A stretch of DNA of 22,000 nucleotides from an uncultured Clostridia bacterium. Its GTDB lineage: Bacteria > Bacillota > Clostridia > TANB77 > CAG-508. Location: the NCBI GenBank assembly GCA_934169575.1, contig CAKPOA010000019.1, positions 1-22,000 on the forward strand. The letters run 5' to 3'. Position 1 is the stretch's first letter. Every line of letters starts with the position of its first letter. Below, piece after piece: positions 6,647 to 14,376 of this stretch. The notes under the pieces are model-generated. The model was given only the letters and a program-made list of their open reading frames with translations, was not told the DNA's origin and ran no database searches. The position numbers and the translations under genes were made by a program.

Positions 6647-7651
6647 TTACGCATTTGATCCTTGACCTTCTGCATTATCACTTTCTTGCTTTTCTTTTTT
6701 CTTCTCTTTTTTGTTTTCTTTTTCCCCTTCTTCTGGTTTTTCTTCTGGCTCCTCTTTTTCTTCTTGTTTCTGTATTTCTTTTTCTTTTATTACTTTAATT
6801 AATTCAATTTGTTGTTTTATAACATCTGATTTTATCATAAAAATCGCAGCTGTTAAACATATATATGCTATAGCAGTATACATTAAATCAAAATACTTAA
6901 CTTCAAATCTTGTAAAACAATTTATAACATAATAAATTAATTGTAAAATTGTTGAAAGTGTAACTGAATATACTGCCATATTAAATACACCTCTATATCT
7001 AATTTTTAATTTTGCAATTAATCCTGTTAATACTCCAAAAACAGAAAGCATAAGTATATTTATTAATATTATAACAAAAATACTTCCAAATATCACTATA
7101 AAATATGTTATAAACATTTGTGGACTTTTTAAGCTATTATTTATAAAATTAATCACATCATTTTTATTAAAATCACTTATAAACCCTTGGTTAAATATAT
7201 CTTTGTAGTATATTTCTCTTTTATATCCATTTGAACTAAAAACTATTAAGTCTTTTTTTATTGCTATTACATCACCAGTATAATTATTACTAGCATTTTC
7301 ATCACTTGTATCTACTACAATTGTTCCAATTGATGTTGAAAATTCTTTACTATTTTCATTTAAATCAATATTTAATTCTCCATTTGAATATGATAAATCA
7401 TTTACATTTGATTTCAAAAAATCTGTTGTATCATTAAGTATTCCACTTATTTTTGCAAAAACAGCTATTGAAAGAATTAAAGAAAACAATAATAATAATC
7501 TTGTTAAATACAATATTGCACGCCCTACACCTTCTGTTGCCATTTCCGGATATTTTTCAAATTTGGTAATAGAATACCATATTTTTTTATATTGTGGAAT
7601 ATATTCAATTCCTTTTTCCTTAAACAATCTTTCAGCCACTTCTTTTTTCAT
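6647..7651 (-). CDS. DUF1189-like multi-pass membrane protein
   Basis: 334 aa from the ATG at 7651. I chose this start because GGAAGGAATG lies just upstream and because the longer frame (to 7750) would overlap the end of alr by about 70 bp. One membrane helix near the N-terminus (about 45-68, after a short segment TEGVGRAILYLTRLLL that resembles the DUF1189 opening), an extracytoplasmic beta-rich stretch of about 110 residues, then four more helices. The C-terminus is a highly charged Glu/Lys tail of about 45 residues (KEEPEEKPEEGEKENKKEKK). Function unknown for the family. Sits 26 nt upstream of ftsH and 28 nt after alr in the same operon. The family assignment is tentative. Confidence 0.6.
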   Translation of the reverse strand: MKKEVAERLFKEKGIEYIPQYKKIWYSITKFEKYPEMATEGVGRAILYLTRLLLLFSLILSIAVFAKISGILNDTTDFLKSNVNDLSYSNGELNIDLNENSKEFSTSIGTIVVDTSDENASNNYTGDVIAIKKDLIVFSSNGYKREIYYKDIFNQGFISDFNKNDVINFINNSLKSPQMFITYFIVIFGSIFVIILINILMLSVFGVLTGLIAKLKIRYRGVFNMAVYSVTLSTILQLIYYVINCFTRFEVKYFDLMYTAIAYICLTAAIFMIKSDVIKQQIELIKVIKEKEIQKQEEKEEPEEKPEEGEKENKKEKKKEKQESDNAEGQGSNA

Positions 7652-7679
7652 TATTATATCATTCCTTCCCACAAACCAT

Positions 7680-8789
7680 TTAGCCTTTATATTCTCTTCT
7701 AATTGAACTATCAACATACATAGGACTAACATTAAATCTCGCTTCATCATTTATTTTAACATCTTTACCTGTTATGTCAACAGAAACATGATACATTCCT
7801 ATTCTGCCAAGAACTCTACATTTCATTCCTTTTATTTCAACATATAAATTTTTGTCTTTAAAACTATCTTTTATATCTCTTATAACATATCTTAATTTAT
7901 CTCTTTTCCTAAACATGTCTCTGCCTACACTTACATTAAATCCATCTGCATAGCCTACAGGTATTATTGCTATTTTAGTTTCTCTTTTAGTTATATATGA
8001 ATTTGAATATCCTATATTATATCCTTTTGATAATGTTTTTATTTCTGTTACATTTGATTTTAGATATGCTATTTTTTTCAGTCCATATATATTAGGTATA
8101 GACAATCTTCCTAAAAATGCTGAGCCAACTCTTACAGCATTTAATCTCATATATTTATATTTCAAAAATGCTGATGAATTACATATATGTAAAATTCCTG
8201 TTTCAACATTATTTTGTTTTAAATATTGAACACAATCCATAAATCTGTCAAATTGTATTTTTGAATATTTGTCTTTATTATAAAAAGCAAGTGATAAATG
8301 TGAAAAAGTTCCTTTAATTTGTATATTATTCCATTTTTTTATTTCTGATAACATTTCTTGTTTTTCTGAATATATAAAACCATATCTTCCAAAGCCAGTA
8401 TCAATTTTTAAATGTGCTTTAACTTTTTTCTTAAATTTTGTTGCAACTTTTTCTGCAATTTCTCCTGCTTGTTTTGAACCAATTGTAATTATTATATCAT
8501 TTTCTACTAATAATTCAACTTCTTTTTGTATAGATGTTGATGACAACATCAAAATTTTTGCAGTAATTCCTTTTTTTCTTAAATATAATGCCTCATCTAA
8601 AGTCGCAACAGCTAAAAAATCTATTCCATTTTTTATAAGTAAATTCGCATATTTTACTAATCCTATACCATATCCATTTCCTTTTATTACACCAATTATT
8701 TTTGGATTATTATCTGTTTCTTTTGCTATTTTTTTTATAATTTTTATATTATCTGTTAAATCTTTTTTATTTATAACTAAAGCCTTCAT
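7680..8789 (-). CDS. alr: Alanine racemase family protein (fold-type III PLP enzyme)
   Basis: Interconverts L- and D-alanine for peptidoglycan in the characterised family. PLP lysine K36 lies in VIKGNGYGIG, and R135 in TGFGRYGF. The likely catalytic tyrosine is Y261 in NIGYSNSY (usual form VSYGxTY), followed by VGYADG. It departs from classical Alr near the C-terminus: the usual CMDQ-type active-site segment reads GMYH (331-334), and the normal C-terminal tail is replaced by SPMYVDSSIRREYKG. This looks like a divergent clostridial subgroup, so substrate specificity (alanine, serine or other) is not certain. 369 aa is normal. Lies 24 nt after the FemAB-type gene, which fits a peptidoglycan role. 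Confidence 0.8.
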   Translation of the reverse strand: MKALVINKKDLTDNIKIIKKIAKETDNNPKIIGVIKGNGYGIGLVKYANLLIKNGIDFLAVATLDEALYLRKKGITAKILMLSSTSIQKEVELLVENDIIITIGSKQAGEIAEKVATKFKKKVKAHLKIDTGFGRYGFIYSEKQEMLSEIKKWNNIQIKGTFSHLSLAFYNKDKYSKIQFDRFMDCVQYLKQNNVETGILHICNSSAFLKYKYMRLNAVRVGSAFLGRLSIPNIYGLKKIAYLKSNVTEIKTLSKGYNIGYSNSYITKRETKIAIIPVGYADGFNVSVGRDMFRKRDKLRYVIRDIKDSFKDKNLYVEIKGMKCRVLGRIGMYHVSVDITGKDVKINDEARFNVSPMYVDSSIRREYKG

Positions 8790-8813
8790 TTAATTTACCA
8801 TATCCTCTTATAT

Positions 8814-9857
8814 CTATTTTTTTAATTTTAATTTTAATGCCCTTAAATTTCTAAAAGCTTTTTCAGCAAATTTATATAGTCTATATTTCAATGGATTAAA
8901 TTCTATATAAACTTCACCAATAAATTCTGTATATTCTGCTCCAAAGCCTTTTTTAAATCTATATAATCCATTACTATTATCTGCAATTCCTGGTACTCCT
9001 CTTAAATCATAAATATCACTTTTATTTTGCAACGCGATTTTTATCATTTCCCATTGTAATAAATAATTTGGCATCAAATTTCTGTGTTCATTACTACTTG
9101 CACCATATAAATACCATGTTTTATTTCCATATATAATTACAATTACTCCAGATATAGGCTTGTCCTCATAATATGCCATAAGTAATTTCATATGGTCACC
9201 TAAACAATCATACATTTTTTCAAAATATTCAAGTGGTCTTGTAATAAACCCATCTCTTATTCCTGTTGTTATCATTATTTTATGAAAATCTTTTAAATCT
9301 TCTCTTGTACCTACTTTTACTGTTACACCTTTTTTTGTTGCAAGTCTTACATTATATCTAGTTTTTGAGTGTAAATTTGCAAATAATTCTTCTTCAGTTT
9401 TATTTTTTGTATTTAATCTAAAAACATATCTTGGCTGAATTTCTTCTCTGAAATTTTTAGCATCATCTTTTATTTTATAACCTAACTCAATCATTATATT
9501 TCTAAATTTTTCATCTGAACTTACTATATCTGGTTCTATCCTAAGTACTATCGCATTATATTTTTTTGCAAGTTGTTTTGCTCCTTCAGTTAATTGTGCT
9601 AATACTTCTTTATTATGAATATCACATACAGGTCCTCTTGATGAATACATTATATATCCAAATATCGGTATTTTTCTTATTAATACCATTAATGAACCTA
9701 TTATTTTCCCATTGTTGTCTTCTGCAAGTATTACTTCTGTTTTCCAACTTGTTTTTACTTTTGACCATTCTATTGATTGTTGAAAATTACACCTTTCATG
9801 TTTTTCTAAAAATTCTGTATATTCTTTTGATGATTTCTCATCTGTTACAAATCTCAT
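8814..9857 (-). CDS. FemAB/MurM-family aminoacyl ligase (peptidoglycan bridge)
   Basis: 347 aa. Family members transfer amino acids from aminoacyl-tRNA to the lysine side chain of lipid II or a related precursor, building the interpeptide bridge. The fold is two GNAT-like halves: the first has FQQSIEWSKVKTSW (25-38), typical of the family opening; the second has LHSKTRYNVRLATKKG and later WYLYGASSNEHRNLMPNYLL, DLRGVPG and LYRFKKGFG, all close to FemX/MurM signatures. The coiled-coil insert seen in FemA/B is absent, as in shorter clostridial members. First gene of the operon with alr, with a consensus promoter and SD (AAAGGAAG) upstream. The amino acid transferred cannot be read from the sequence. 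Confidence 0.85.
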   Translation of the reverse strand: MRFVTDEKSSKEYTEFLEKHERCNFQQSIEWSKVKTSWKTEVILAEDNNGKIIGSLMVLIRKIPIFGYIMYSSRGPVCDIHNKEVLAQLTEGAKQLAKKYNAIVLRIEPDIVSSDEKFRNIMIELGYKIKDDAKNFREEIQPRYVFRLNTKNKTEEELFANLHSKTRYNVRLATKKGVTVKVGTREDLKDFHKIMITTGIRDGFITRPLEYFEKMYDCLGDHMKLLMAYYEDKPISGVIVIIYGNKTWYLYGASSNEHRNLMPNYLLQWEMIKIALQNKSDIYDLRGVPGIADNSNGLYRFKKGFGAEYTEFIGEVYIEFNPLKYRLYKFAEKAFRNLRALKLKLKK

Positions 9858-9903
9858 TTAATTTCTTCCTTTCATCTTTCTTTTTATTTTCATTTTCGTT
9901 TAC

Positions 9904-9932
9904 ATTATACTATATCTCTTTTTTTATTTCAA
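9904..9932 (-). promoter_or_regulatory. Sigma-A promoter of the femX-alr-ftsH operon
   Basis: On the minus strand TTGAAA (9932-9927) and TATAAT (9909-9904) are 17 bp apart, preceded by TATAG. It drives transcription into the FemAB-type gene 47 bp away. This is the best promoter for the downstream string of closely spaced genes. Confidence 0.75.
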
Positions 9933-9970
9933 TATTTTTTTCAGAATAGTTTTATTTTTTATACTATTGC

Positions 9971-10009
9971 AAAAAGGAGAATAATTTGTAAAATTCAAAT
10001 TATTCTCCT
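9971..10009 (-). terminator. Rho-independent terminator after rubrerythrin
   Basis: AGGAGAATAATTTG (9975-9988) pairs perfectly with CAAATTATTCTCCT (9996-10009) around a 7-nt loop. In the leftward direction it is followed by TTTTT. It starts 16 nt after the rubrerythrin stop. Confidence 0.9.
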
Positions 10010-10024
10010 AGAAAACATTACTTT

Positions 10025-10564
10025 TTAATAATTTTCAGCTTTTATTTCAAAATAAGCTTTTGGATGTGCACATACAGGGCAAACTTCAGGAGCCTTAGTA
10101 CCAACAACAATATGTCCACAGTTTCTGCATTTCCAAATTTTCACTTCTCCAGCTTCAAATACTGTGCCATCTTCAACTTTATCTAATAAATCCTTAAATC
10201 TTTGTTCATGTTCTTTTTCTATTTTTCCAACTTCTTCAAATAAATATGCAATATGGTCAAAACCTTCTTCTCTTGCTTCTTTTGCCATTTTTTCATACAT
10301 ATCTGTCCACTCATAATTTTCACCATTAGCTGCCTCTTTTAAGTTTTCTGCAGTTGATGAAATTTTTCCACCATTCAATAATTTATACCACATTTTTGCA
10401 TGTGCTTTTTCATTTTCTGCAGTTTCTTGGAAAATCTCAGCAATTTGTTCATAACCATCTTTTTTAGCTTGACTTGCAAAAAAAGTATATTTATTTCTTG
10501 CTTGTGATTCACCAGCAAATGCCTCCATTAAATTTTTTTCTGTTTTTGTTCCTTTTAAATCCAT
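10025..10564 (-). CDS. Rubrerythrin
   Basis: Non-haem diiron peroxidase that reduces hydrogen peroxide in anaerobes. 179 aa from the ATG at 10564, chosen because GGGAGGT lies 5 nt upstream; a longer TTG start at 10579 would place that SD inside the gene. Domain 1 is a ferritin-like four-helix bundle with E19, the EIFQETAENEKAH stretch (43-55) and the second half EEVGKIEKEHEQRF. Domain 2 is a C-terminal rubredoxin-like domain with two CxxC pairs (CRNC and CPVC). Has its own promoter and terminator, so it is transcribed alone. No PerR-type operator was identified. Confidence 0.95.
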   Translation of the reverse strand: MDLKGTKTEKNLMEAFAGESQARNKYTFFASQAKKDGYEQIAEIFQETAENEKAHAKMWYKLLNGGKISSTAENLKEAANGENYEWTDMYEKMAKEAREEGFDHIAYLFEEVGKIEKEHEQRFKDLLDKVEDGTVFEAGEVKIWKCRNCGHIVVGTKAPEVCPVCAHPKAYFEIKAENY

Positions 10565-10602
10565 TTTATTACCTCCCAATTAAAATTTCATCCCACATTT
10601 AT

Positions 10603-10631
10603 TTTATACCACAAATCAACTTTATTTTCAA
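10603..10631 (-). promoter_or_regulatory. Promoter of the rubrerythrin gene
   Basis: On the minus strand TTGAAA (10631-10626) and TATAAA (10608-10603) with a 17-bp spacer. The -35 overlaps the last codon and stop of the NUDIX gene. Confidence 0.65.
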
Positions 10632-11356
10632 GACTTTTTAGCATTTTTATTATATATATAATCATCTGCTTTTTTTAATATTTTTACTAAATTGTCACCT
10701 AATCTTTTACATGCCATATCATATTTCAATATTTCATATTTATTTATTTCATTTTCATCAATATTCAATCTTCCAAACCATGATATTTCAGACATAAATA
10801 ATACAACTTCTTTATTTATTGGAGTTCCTTTTATATTATAATGCAGTTCTTCTTTAAAAGTAGGATCTAATTCAACCTCAATCCCTACTTCTTCAAAAAC
10901 CTCTCTTTTAGCAGCTCTTTTTTCATCTTCACCATATTCTATATGACCTTTTGGGAATCCTGCAATATCTTTTTTACTATATATAATTAAAAATCTAGGT
11001 TCCCCCTCTAATATTTTGTATATTATAACACCTGCAGATCTTTCATATAAACACTTGAATTTTGCATTTTTTAAATCATCATCTTCTTGAAAATATCCTT
11101 TTATTTCATTGTAATACATTTTGCTTTCTTTTTTTGAAACAACAATTCTTATTTCTTCTGTTTTTTTTAATTTTATTATGCCTACAATTTCTCCATAATA
11201 TTCATCTTTTACATTTTCATCAATTACATATGTAACTAATTTGCTATCTTCAAATTCAAATATACCTTTTTTGTATTTTTTATTGCAACTTGTAACATTT
11301 TTTATTCTAACATTTTTTCCTAATAGATTTACAAATTTATCTTGTTCTTCTTCCAT
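10628..11356 (-). CDS. NUDIX hydrolase with an extra N-terminal domain
   Basis: 242 aa. The NUDIX box is complete: G137, E143, R151-E152-V153, E155-E156, G158, matching Gx5Ex7REUxEExGU (GHIEYGEDEKRAAKREVFEEVGI). It resembles the Ap4A hydrolase or MutT-like branch, which cleaves nucleoside diphosphate-linked substrates with magnesium; substrate not readable. The first 95 residues are not NUDIX: the stretch EYYGEIVGIIKLKKTEEIRI resembles the segment found in family I inorganic pyrophosphatase-like domains, but without its full metal-binding set. That match is a weak inference. Own promoter at 11405-11433; SD AAAGGA. Transcribed leftward toward rubrerythrin, which has a separate promoter. Confidence 0.8.
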   Translation of the reverse strand: MEEEQDKFVNLLGKNVRIKNVTSCNKKYKKGIFEFEDSKLVTYVIDENVKDEYYGEIVGIIKLKKTEEIRIVVSKKESKMYYNEIKGYFQEDDDLKNAKFKCLYERSAGVIIYKILEGEPRFLIIYSKKDIAGFPKGHIEYGEDEKRAAKREVFEEVGIEVELDPTFKEELHYNIKGTPINKEVVLFMSEISWFGRLNIDENEINKYEILKYDMACKRLGDNLVKILKKADDYIYNKNAKKS

Positions 11357-11404
11357 GTTTTCAATCCTTTCTTCTCTCTATCCATTTCTTAAATTAACAT
11401 TCGT

Positions 11405-11433
11405 ATTCTATCACCTTTCTTCATTCTTTGCAA
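11405..11433 (-). promoter_or_regulatory. Promoter of the NUDIX gene
   Basis: On the minus strand TTGCAA (11433-11428) and TAGAAT (11410-11405) with a 17-bp spacer, 48 bp before the ATG. Confidence 0.65.
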
Positions 11434-11502
11434 CAGAATTTCTATCTTTTCTTTATTTTTATTATAATTCTACAAAATTCGACAGGCTTTTCAGCAATTT
11501 TA

Positions 11503-11511
11503 TGTTATAAT
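11503..11511 (+). promoter_or_regulatory. Possible extended -10 promoter (weak)
   Basis: TGTTATAAT is a TGnTATAAT extended -10 pointing toward the gene at 11743; no matching -35 at 17 bp. If used, the transcript would include the hairpin at 11643-11676. Chance occurrence is likely in such AT-rich DNA. Confidence 0.25.
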
Positions 11512-11642
11512 ATATATTAATTAACAATTATCTGATTTTATTCAAAATATTTTAAATTCAAGCTTACACGCAATTTTCTTCATAAATCTATTTACATTTT
11601 TCCAAATATATACTTATTTTTTGCAGATATAGTTAATTCGTA

Positions 11643-11676
11643 ATCGCTATAAATCCTTTTTTCGATTTATAGCGAT
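11643..11676. other. Perfect 13-bp stem hairpin/palindrome upstream of a promoter
   Basis: ATCGCTATAAATC (11643-11655) and GATTTATAGCGAT (11664-11676) pair perfectly around an 8-nt loop. It ends 4 bp before the -35 of the promoter at 11681-11709. No T-run follows directly on either strand, so it is not a classic terminator. An operator for the membrane-protein gene or a small structured RNA are options. The rest of 11357-11642 holds the NUDIX promoter and otherwise nothing recognised. Confidence 0.6.
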
Positions 11677-11680
11677 GGGC

Positions 11681-11709
11681 TTGCTTTTTCTGTTAGGTTA
11701 GTATATAAT
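11681..11709 (+). promoter_or_regulatory. Promoter of the 171-aa membrane protein gene
   Basis: TTGCTT (11681-11686) and TATAAT (11704-11709) with a 17-bp spacer, 33 bp before the ATG at 11743. Confidence 0.65.
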
Positions 11710-11742
11710 AAATTCATAAAATAAAAAGGAGAGCAAAATATT

Positions 11743-12258
11743 ATGGAAGAAAAACAAATAGATGAAGAAAAAAACAAAAAACATATTGAAAAAATATATA
11801 CAGAACAAGCGACAAAATTAATTAAAGCATGTCTTTGGCTTTTTATATTTGACTCATTAACATATATTTATGGTTTATATTTAGATAAATTTGATTTTGG
11901 ATTTATATTTGAATTTATAAGTTTTATATTTTTATTAATAGCATTAAATAAATTAAGAAAAAAAGATTATTTGGCAACTAAAAGAAATATATTAATTGCA
12001 ATTTTTCCATTATGTTGGATAATTTTATATGACTTAATTAAAACATTTATAAGTTTTGAAGAAGCAGTGTCTGTTATAGTGCAATTTTACATATATTATG
12101 ATGCATTTGTTGCAACACTTTTTACATTTTTCTATGCCTGTGATGGAGTATGTTTAATCGTTTTACTATTATTATTAAAAACATATAATTCACTTAATAA
12201 AGCTGATGGAAACATTAAATCTGAAAATTTTACAGACACATTTTATGATTCATTGTAA
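11743..12258 (+). CDS. Unrecognised membrane protein, 171 aa
   Basis: Not recognised. A charged N-terminus (MEEKQIDEEKNKKHIEK) is followed by about four hydrophobic helices at roughly 25-45, 50-69, 82-103 and 112-146, the last long enough for two short segments, and a polar C-terminal tail of about 25 residues. No catalytic motif seen. Well supported as a gene: promoter with a 17-bp spacer, clear SD (AAAGGAGA) 9-10 nt before the ATG, and a terminator directly after the stop. It stands alone on the + strand, converging with another small membrane protein gene. Confidence 0.8.
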   Translation: MEEKQIDEEKNKKHIEKIYTEQATKLIKACLWLFIFDSLTYIYGLYLDKFDFGFIFEFISFIFLLIALNKLRKKDYLATKRNILIAIFPLCWIILYDLIKTFISFEEAVSVIVQFYIYYDAFVATLFTFFYACDGVCLIVLLLLLKTYNSLNKADGNIKSENFTDTFYDSL

Positions 12259-12282
12259 AAAAAGTGGTATTGCCACTTTTTT
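12258..12282. terminator. Bidirectional terminator between convergent membrane-protein genes
   Basis: AAAAAA-GTGG pairs with CCAC-TTTTTT around the 5-nt loop TATTG. A and T runs on either side make it a terminator for both directions. It overlaps the stop codons of both genes (12256-12258 and 12281-12283). Confidence 0.9.
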
Positions 12283-12976
12283 ACATTTTAATATTTTGTT
12301 CATTGTCAAAAAGTATATCATCATTTTTAAATATTTTCTTTTTTCTATTTTCAATATTTTTCAATCTACTAGCTAAAACCCAAATTAGAAAAATAACTAT
12401 AGAATTTATGATTAAATATAGAAATGTTTTCATCTTAAAATTATTGTATGAATTAACACTTTCTTCAATATATTTTTCTTGGTCATTAAGCATTTGTATT
12501 CCATTAATTCCAACATTCACTTTTTTCTCTGTCGAATTTTCTGTTTTTTGTTCATAAGTATTATAGTATTCAAGAAATTTCTCATTATTATATTTATTAT
12601 CAAATCCAATTTTTACAAAAGCAAAAATTATAAGTGATATAAATGACAATATTGCAATAATATATAAACAATTTACTAATTTTTCTTTACTTTTTGCGAT
12701 AAAAACAGCTATTGCAGAAACAATAATTGGTATTAAAATACTCACAAGTTGTAAATTCAAAAAAGTTGACTTTACATTAGCAATTGGATCATTAAAATTA
12801 CCTTTATATGAAAAAATATATGCTCCAAATAAAGTTATTAAAACAAGTAGAACAGCTACCATTTCACCTATTAATAAGCTTTTATCATATACTATATAAT
12901 ATACTGGATAGAAATTTACATTAAATCCATCTCCACCATCAATATCTATTGGATTTTCTCCACGATTTCTAAACAT
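12281..12976 (-). CDS. Unrecognised membrane protein, 231 aa
   Basis: Not recognised. A polar 30-residue N-terminus (MFRNRGENPIDIDGGDGFN) is followed by three hydrophobic helices (about 36-56, 74-95, 102-121), a hydrophilic stretch of about 60 residues with many Glu, Asn and Lys, and a fourth helix near 184-202 with a basic, then acidic tail. The layout suggests a small integral membrane protein with one soluble loop. Strong SD (AGGAGG) 5 nt before the ATG. Starts 17 bp after the rimO stop, so it is probably the last gene of the queA-rarA-rimO operon and shares the terminator at 12258-12282. Confidence 0.8.
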   Translation of the reverse strand: MFRNRGENPIDIDGGDGFNVNFYPVYYIVYDKSLLIGEMVAVLLVLITLFGAYIFSYKGNFNDPIANVKSTFLNLQLVSILIPIIVSAIAVFIAKSKEKLVNCLYIIAILSFISLIIFAFVKIGFDNKYNNEKFLEYYNTYEQKTENSTEKKVNVGINGIQMLNDQEKYIEESVNSYNNFKMKTFLYLIINSIVIFLIWVLASRLKNIENRKKKIFKNDDILFDNEQNIKM

Positions 12977-12993
12977 ATAATCCTCCTTTTTCT

Positions 12994-14355
12994 TTAGTTA
13001 TTTTCAATAACTTCTGCAATTAAATCATAATCTTTCACATCGATTATATTACATTTTACAAATTTATTCAACTCTAATTTTTTGTCATTTGTTTTTATGT
13101 ATACAATTCCATCAATATCAGGTACATCATTTTTAGTTCTTCCTATAAAATATTTATTATCAAACGATTTTCTTTCTACTAAAACTTCTATATTTTCACC
13201 AATTTTATCTTTTAGTTTTTCATTAGATATAATTTGTTGTAAACTCATTATTTTGTTATACCTAGATTTTTTAGTCATATGATGAATTTGATTTTTCATT
13301 GTACTTGCTGGAGTTCCTTCTTCTTTTGAATATTTAAAAACACCTAATTTATCAAATTTTGTTTTATTAACAAAATCATATAATTCTTGAAAGTCTTTTT
13401 CAGTCTCTCCAGGGAAACCAACAATTAAACTTGTACGCAATGTAACATTTGGAATATTTTTTCTAATTTTGGTAATTAGATTTTCAATATTTTCTTTAGA
13501 GGTTTTTCTATTCATTTTCTTTAAAATATCATCTGAAATATGTTGAATTGGTATATCAAAATATTTGGCAATTTTCTCTTGATTTTTAACAACATCTATT
13601 AATTCATCTGTTATTCCTTCTGGATATGAATATAAAAATCTGATCCAATGTATCCCATCTATTTCACACAATTTTTCTAATAATTCTGCAAGTTTTGATT
13701 TTCCATAAATATCAATACCATATTTAGTTGTATCTTGTGCTATTATTATTAATTCTTTTATTCCACTTTTAGCAAGCATTTTAGCTTCTCCCAAAATATC
13801 TTCCATTGGTCTGCTTATAAATAATCCTCTTATATATGGAATAGCACAATATGTACACATATTACTGCAACCTTCTCCTATTTTTAAATAAGCAAAATTT
13901 TCTCCTGTAGAAACAGTTCTTTGCAAATATTCTTGTTCCATAAACATAGGAATTTGCTTAATTTTTCCTTTTTGTTTTTTATAATTTACATTATTCTGTT
14001 TTTCATTATTTATCAATTCTATAATTTTTTTCCATAATTTATCATAGTCTTCAATTTTTATAAATAAATCTACTTCAGGTAATAATTTTTCAAGTTCATC
14101 TGCATATCTTTGAACTAGACATCCCATTGCAACTAAATATTTACATTTATTTTTCTTATATTCAGCCATTTCAATAATTGTATTTATAGCTTCTTCTTTA
14201 GCAGAATCTATAAAACCACATGTATTGATAACAATTATTTCCGCTTCTTTTGGATCATTTACTATTTCAAAATTATTTTGTTTAAATATACCTATTGTAA
14301 CTTCAGTATCTATTAAATTTTTACTACAACCTAGTGATACAAATCCTACTTTCAT
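12994..14355 (-). CDS. rimO: Ribosomal protein S12 methylthiotransferase RimO
   Basis: Radical SAM enzyme adding a methylthio group to a conserved aspartate of ribosomal protein S12. The N-terminal UPF0004 domain opens with VGFVSLGCSKNLIDTE, which distinguishes RimO from MiaB, and carries the cluster cysteines C10, C46 and C79. The radical SAM cluster is C163-x3-C167-x2-C170 (GCSNMCTYCAIPYIRG). The C-terminal TRAM domain covers about 385-450. 453 aa is normal. The ATG at 14355 has AAAGG upstream and lies 21 bp after the rarA stop, so the two are co-transcribed. Confidence 0.95.
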   Translation of the reverse strand: MKVGFVSLGCSKNLIDTEVTIGIFKQNNFEIVNDPKEAEIIVINTCGFIDSAKEEAINTIIEMAEYKKNKCKYLVAMGCLVQRYADELEKLLPEVDLFIKIEDYDKLWKKIIELINNEKQNNVNYKKQKGKIKQIPMFMEQEYLQRTVSTGENFAYLKIGEGCSNMCTYCAIPYIRGLFISRPMEDILGEAKMLAKSGIKELIIIAQDTTKYGIDIYGKSKLAELLEKLCEIDGIHWIRFLYSYPEGITDELIDVVKNQEKIAKYFDIPIQHISDDILKKMNRKTSKENIENLITKIRKNIPNVTLRTSLIVGFPGETEKDFQELYDFVNKTKFDKLGVFKYSKEEGTPASTMKNQIHHMTKKSRYNKIMSLQQIISNEKLKDKIGENIEVLVERKSFDNKYFIGRTKNDVPDIDGIVYIKTNDKKLELNKFVKCNIIDVKDYDLIAEVIENN

Positions 14356-14376
14356 TTTTTTATCATACCTTTCATT

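Noticed and set aside
7652..7750. Upstream extension of the DUF1189-like gene to 7750
   Set aside because: It would overlap alr by about 70 bp, while a good SD sits just before the internal ATG at 7651.
11478..11484. TTCGACA, a perfect Spo0A-box heptamer, upstream of the 171-aa gene
   Set aside because: A 7-mer is expected a few times by chance in 22 kb on two strands, and further copies occur inside coding regions (for example near 3081 and 12531).
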